64,000 nt of DNA from Barnesiella viscericola DSM 18177 (GTDB lineage: Bacteria > Bacteroidota > Bacteroidia > Bacteroidales > Barnesiellaceae): positions 372,001 through 436,000 of the forward strand of contig NZ_CP007034.1 of assembly GCF_000512915.1 (NCBI RefSeq), read 5' to 3'. Below, in pieces: positions 61,124 through 64,000 of the stretch; within the stretch, counting starts at the first letter, position 1, and every line of letters starts with the position of its first letter. The notes beneath the pieces were generated by a model that saw only the letters and a program-made list of their open reading frames with translations, ran no database searches and was not told where the DNA came from. The position numbers and the translations under genes are program-made.

Positions 61124-62473
61124 ATGAGTAAAATATCGCTGATTATAGAACGCGAGTACCTCACCCGAGTTCAAAAGAAGTCGTTCATCTTGATGACGAT
61201 TCTATCGCCCATCATCATGGTGGCCCTCGTCTTTGCCCCCATCTGGCTGTCGAGTCTGTCGAGCGATGAGACGCGGCTCATTGCCGTCATCGACCAGACC
61301 GGACTCTATAAAGATGTCTACCACAGCTCCGACGAATATCGCTTTACCTATACGCAAGGGAGTCTCTCGCCCGAACAGATGCGTATCGACGGCGACGAAA
61401 GCACCACCCCCTACGCCTACGTCATCATCAAGGACAACCTGCTCGACAATCCCCAGGGCATGACCATCTATTCGCAGAAACAGATTACGGCCAGTTGCGA
61501 ATTGGAAATCATTTCGCAGATGGAGGATTATCTCAAAGACGAGAAACTACTCTCTTACAATATCCCCGACATCAAGCGCATCATCGACGAGTCGAACATC
61601 AGCCTCCGGGTCGATACCATTCGGCTCGAAGAGGACGGGGCCGAGACCCAGACCTCGACCGAGGTAGTGACCATCATCGGCATGGCCATGACCCTGATTA
61701 TCTATATGTTCCTCATGCTCTATGGCGGGCAGGTCATGTCGAGCGTGATGCAGGAGAAGACCAATCGCATTGTCGAGGTGATGGTCTCGTCGGTCAAACC
61801 GTTTGAACTGATGATCGGCAAAATCACCAGCATCGGACTGGTGGGCCTCACCCAACTGGGCATCTGGATTATCTTCCTGGTCGGCATCTTCCTCTCGGCC
61901 GGAGCCTACTTTTCGATGAGCGGAGGCGTAGACCCCTCGCAGATTAACGACATGGCTGCCATGACCAGCGGTATGAGCACAATCGACACAGCTCAACTCA
62001 CCGGCGAAATGGGTGCCATGGCAGAGATACAGCAGATGCTGGGCAGCATCAACATCACGCAGTTGCTCATCTGCTTCGTACTCTTCTTCATCGGGGGATA
62101 TATCCTCTACGCTTCGCTGTTTGCCGCCATCGGTTCGGCCGTCGACAACGAGTCGGACACGCAGCAATTCATGGTGCCCATTACCTTTATTATCATCTTT
62201 GCCCTCTATGCCGGCATTTTCAGCGCCGAGAACCCCGATGGACCGCTGGCCCTGTGGTGCTCGATGATACCCTTTACCTCGCCTATCGTGATGATGGTGC
62301 GCATTCCCTTCGGGGTATCGACCTGGGAGTTGGTTCTCTCGATGGTTATCCTCTACGGCTCGGCCATCGGGTTAGCCTGGGTAGCTGGACGCATCTACCG
62401 CGTGGGCATACTCATGTATGGCAAGAAACCCAGCTACAAGGAGATGATCAAGTGGATACGCTACAAAGCCTGA
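61124..62473 (+). CDS. ABC-2 type permease (NatB-like)
   Basis: A 449-residue membrane protein. The first helix is near residues 20-43, followed by a large extracytoplasmic domain of about 150 residues. A cluster of about five C-terminal helices starts with VVTIIGMAMTLIIYMFLMLYGGQ. MQEKTNRIVEVMVSSVKPFELMIGKI is the conserved cytoplasmic loop of ABC-2 exporters of the NatB/YhaP group. It pairs with the ATPase encoded just upstream. The exported substrate cannot be told. Confidence 0.92.
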   Translation: MSKISLIIEREYLTRVQKKSFILMTILSPIIMVALVFAPIWLSSLSSDETRLIAVIDQTGLYKDVYHSSDEYRFTYTQGSLSPEQMRIDGDESTTPYAYVIIKDNLLDNPQGMTIYSQKQITASCELEIISQMEDYLKDEKLLSYNIPDIKRIIDESNISLRVDTIRLEEDGAETQTSTEVVTIIGMAMTLIIYMFLMLYGGQVMSSVMQEKTNRIVEVMVSSVKPFELMIGKITSIGLVGLTQLGIWIIFLVGIFLSAGAYFSMSGGVDPSQINDMAAMTSGMSTIDTAQLTGEMGAMAEIQQMLGSINITQLLICFVLFFIGGYILYASLFAAIGSAVDNESDTQQFMVPITFIIIFALYAGIFSAENPDGPLALWCSMIPFTSPIVMMVRIPFGVSTWELVLSMVILYGSAIGLAWVAGRIYRVGILMYGKKPSYKEMIKWIRYKA

Positions 62474-62487
62474 AAAACGATCTTCAT

Positions 62488-62898
62488 ATGAAAACGATAC
62501 GTAACCTCATCGCCCTGCTCTGCGGCGGAATGCTGCTGCTTTCGTGTGGCAGCAGCCGATATGTAGTAGAGAAGAATCCCGCCCGGCACAACCCCGTCGA
62601 CGAAATCGCCTGGTTGAAGGAGCAGAAAAAGAGTCTCTCGCAAACCGAGTGCCGCATCACGCTCTATGAAAAAGCAGGCGAACTCTACTACGCCATCTAC
62701 ATGCCTACACCTGGAGCATTTGACAAGAATATCACCACCGTCTATGACAGCCAGGGTGAGATATGTCTCAAATACGGGGGCCTCATGCCTCCGGCCCGTC
62801 GCAAAGCGGTCGAACAGTTTTTCGAGGGGGCAACCGACAAGGGTATCATCTGGGAATGCCGGTTGCGTGAGACGGAGAAATCACAACCTCAACCCTGA
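62488..62898 (+). CDS. Small predicted lipoprotein of unknown function
   Basis: A 136-residue protein with a type II signal peptide: MKTIRNLIALLCGGMLLLSCGSS, where Cys20 is the likely lipidated residue. The mature part (EIAWLKEQKKSLSQTECRI, ELYYAIYMPTPGAFDKNITTVYDSQG) is not recognised. It begins 14 bases after the permease gene, so it is probably co-transcribed with the ABC exporter and may sit on the periplasmic side as its partner. The start at 62488 is chosen because it gives the lipobox. Confidence 0.75.
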   Translation: MKTIRNLIALLCGGMLLLSCGSSRYVVEKNPARHNPVDEIAWLKEQKKSLSQTECRITLYEKAGELYYAIYMPTPGAFDKNITTVYDSQGEICLKYGGLMPPARRKAVEQFFEGATDKGIIWECRLRETEKSQPQP

Positions 62899-62937
62899 AA
62901 CCGATACGATTTTTACACATTATACACAATAACCACA

Positions 62938-62974
62938 CATGGCAGAGGCTCGGGAGGGTCGCTGCCATTTTCTT
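62938..62974 (+). terminator. Possible terminator after the lipoprotein gene
   Basis: The arms ATGGCAG and CTGCCAT enclose a 16-base GC-rich loop and are followed by TTTTCTTTT, 40 bases after the stop at 62898. Confidence 0.45.
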
Positions 62975-63087
62975 TTCGGTCTCTCGGCGTACCTGACACA
63001 ATATACCAAAGACACCCCCAGCTTCCACAGGATAGCGGGGAAACGGATTATCATGAATCTTCGGGGAGGGACAACAAGAGTGGGCGA

Positions 63088-63879
63088 TTACTCCAACGAA
63101 AAATTATCGGCATCTTTCCACACCGGGAATTTCTCTCTGAAACGGCGTACCTTCGACAGGTCCAGCTCGACCTCGACCACCTGCTCGGTAAAGGGTTCGG
63201 CCTCAGCCAAGATTTCGCCCTTTACCCCCACGGCCATCGTGTCGCCCCGATAAACCATTGAGGTGGAATCTTTCCCGGTACGGTTCACCCCACACACATA
63301 AGCCGCATTCTCGATAGCTCGGGCTATGAGCAGGCTGCGCCACGCATAGCCCCGCGACTGGGGCCAGTTGGCCACGACCAGCAACAGGTCGTACTCGTTG
63401 TTCACGTTGCGGCACCACACCGGGAAACGCAGGTCGTAGCACACCTGCAAGGCGATGTTCCACCCCCGGTAATTGACTACCAAGTGACGGTTACCCGCCG
63501 TGAAATGGCGCCCCTCCTCGCCCATGCGGAAGAGGTGACGCTTGTCGTAGTAATGCGCTTCGCCATCGGGTGTGACGATAAACCCTCGGTTGTAACACCG
63601 CTCACCCTCCCGGGCCATGAAGCTACCCGCCAAGGCCATGCGATACTGCCGGGCCCACACGACAAGAGCCTCGACCGTAGGCCCCGATACCGGCTCGGAC
63701 AACTCTTCGGCCCGCATCGAGAATCCGGTTGTAAACATCTCGGGGAGCACTGCCAGGTCGCAACGGCCCGAAAGCCGCTCCAACACTTGGGCACAACGCT
63801 CCCGGTTACGCGACTTGTCTTCCCACACGATATCGGTCTGCACCAGTGCGACCCTCAGCAAATCGTCCATCTCGCTCAA
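63088..63879 (-). CDS. Nitrilase-superfamily omega-amidase
   Basis: A 263-residue carbon-nitrogen hydrolase. The catalytic triad is Glu47 (AVLPEMFTTGFS), Lys114 (YYDKRHLF) and Cys148 (LQVCYDLRFPVW). The sequence resembles the YafV/Nit2 group, which hydrolyses 2-oxoglutaramate and similar amides in methionine salvage and metabolite repair. It probably starts at 63879, and an internal Met at codon 4 is an alternative. It is separated from the next minus-strand gene by a terminator. Confidence 0.9.
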   Translation of the reverse strand: MSEMDDLLRVALVQTDIVWEDKSRNRERCAQVLERLSGRCDLAVLPEMFTTGFSMRAEELSEPVSGPTVEALVVWARQYRMALAGSFMAREGERCYNRGFIVTPDGEAHYYDKRHLFRMGEEGRHFTAGNRHLVVNYRGWNIALQVCYDLRFPVWCRNVNNEYDLLLVVANWPQSRGYAWRSLLIARAIENAAYVCGVNRTGKDSTSMVYRGDTMAVGVKGEILAEAEPFTEQVVEVELDLSKVRRFREKFPVWKDADNFSLE

Positions 63880-63894
63880 TTTTACATACTGAAA

Positions 63895-63922
63895 AAGCCG
63901 AACGGGTTGTACCCCGTTCGGC
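63895..63922 (-). terminator. Intrinsic terminator after the right-edge gene
   Basis: On the minus strand AGCCGAACGGG pairs with CCCGTTCGGCT around a short loop, followed by TTTTTC. It lies 16 bases after the stop of the partial gene at 63938. Confidence 0.85.
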
Positions 63923-63937
63923 TCACAAAAAGAACAG

Positions 63938-64000
63938 TTATAATCCGGTTACAAAATTCTCGGGCCTGCGGGCATGAAAATCCTTGTAATAGGTCTTGAT
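63938..64000 (-). CDS. C-terminal end of an unidentified protein, partial
   Basis: Twenty codons and a stop are visible, reading IKTYYKDFHARRPENFVTGL. The frame is open to the right edge and is followed by a clear terminator, so it is likely a real gene end. The piece is too short to assign. Confidence 0.6.
   Translation of the reverse strand: MKTYYKDFHARRPENFVTGL

Overview
The window reads as a chromosomal segment of a gut-type Bacteroidales bacterium. The evidence is a set of Bacteroidetes -7 elements (TAnnTTTG) close upstream of start codons, an Rnf complex beside a ferredoxin-dependent 2-oxoacid oxidoreductase, split glycine decarboxylase subunits, DUF4252/ECF-sigma genes, and a secreted fucosidase. 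Most of the window is moderately GC-rich. A Barnesiella-like genus is possible, but this is inference from base composition and gene content, not from a search. No rRNA, tRNA or CRISPR array was recognised.

Layout. 1-511: 5' part of a secreted GHL10-type glycoside hydrolase. 666-4428: TRIC-like channel, then a GtrA / family-2 glycosyltransferase / ArnT-like set for lipid-linked sugar transfer. 4502-6949: response regulator and sensor kinase. 7153-10831: an AT-rich, minus-strand polysaccharide island (pyruvyl transferase, F420-hydrogenase-beta-like Fe-S protein with an internal in-frame deletion, flippase). The island is bracketed by the intact 3' end of the kinase and a decayed second copy of that end at about 11318-11550. 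11589-16194: acyl-CoA synthetase, putative porin, anchored solute-binding protein. 16319-21700: rseC and rnfBCDGEA. 21919-24601: a four-subunit 2-oxoacid:ferredoxin oxidoreductase. Together these two blocks make reduced ferredoxin and use it to drive ion pumping. 24777-27149: three secreted DUF4252 proteins interleaved with an ECF sigma factor and a membrane anti-sigma candidate. 27247-29071: a minus-strand operon of hydrolase, DUF2089 regulator and Yip1-like membrane protein. 29309-30427: DUF362 Fe-S protein. 30500-35474: DUF3943 protein, a secreted protein and a GH29 fucosidase. 35474-36989: a composite IS4-family element.

The IS element sits exactly in the start codon of the fucosidase gene, with a 7-bp target duplication. 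The terminal base of the IS rebuilds the ATG, while the native promoter is left about 1.5 kb away on the far side of the element. 37142-46619 carries, on the minus strand, an AsmA-like protein, a helicase-TPR fusion, a FadL-like outer-membrane protein, a GGYW-repeat secreted protein, an HdeD-like protein and TrmN6. 46820-50327: Lon protease and a 2-hydroxyacid dehydrogenase. 50632-57366: lipoate ligase, gcvT, gcvH, gcvPA, gcvPB and lpd, a complete glycine cleavage set, with a terminator-like hairpin directly before lpd. 57814-62898: DNA primase, ABC exporter pair, small lipoprotein. 63088-64000: omega-amidase-type nitrilase and the C-terminal end of an unknown protein.

The best leads for new biology are the DUF4252/ECF-sigma module, the fucosidase start-codon insertion, and the polysaccharide island with its duplicated kinase end and internally deleted Fe-S gene.
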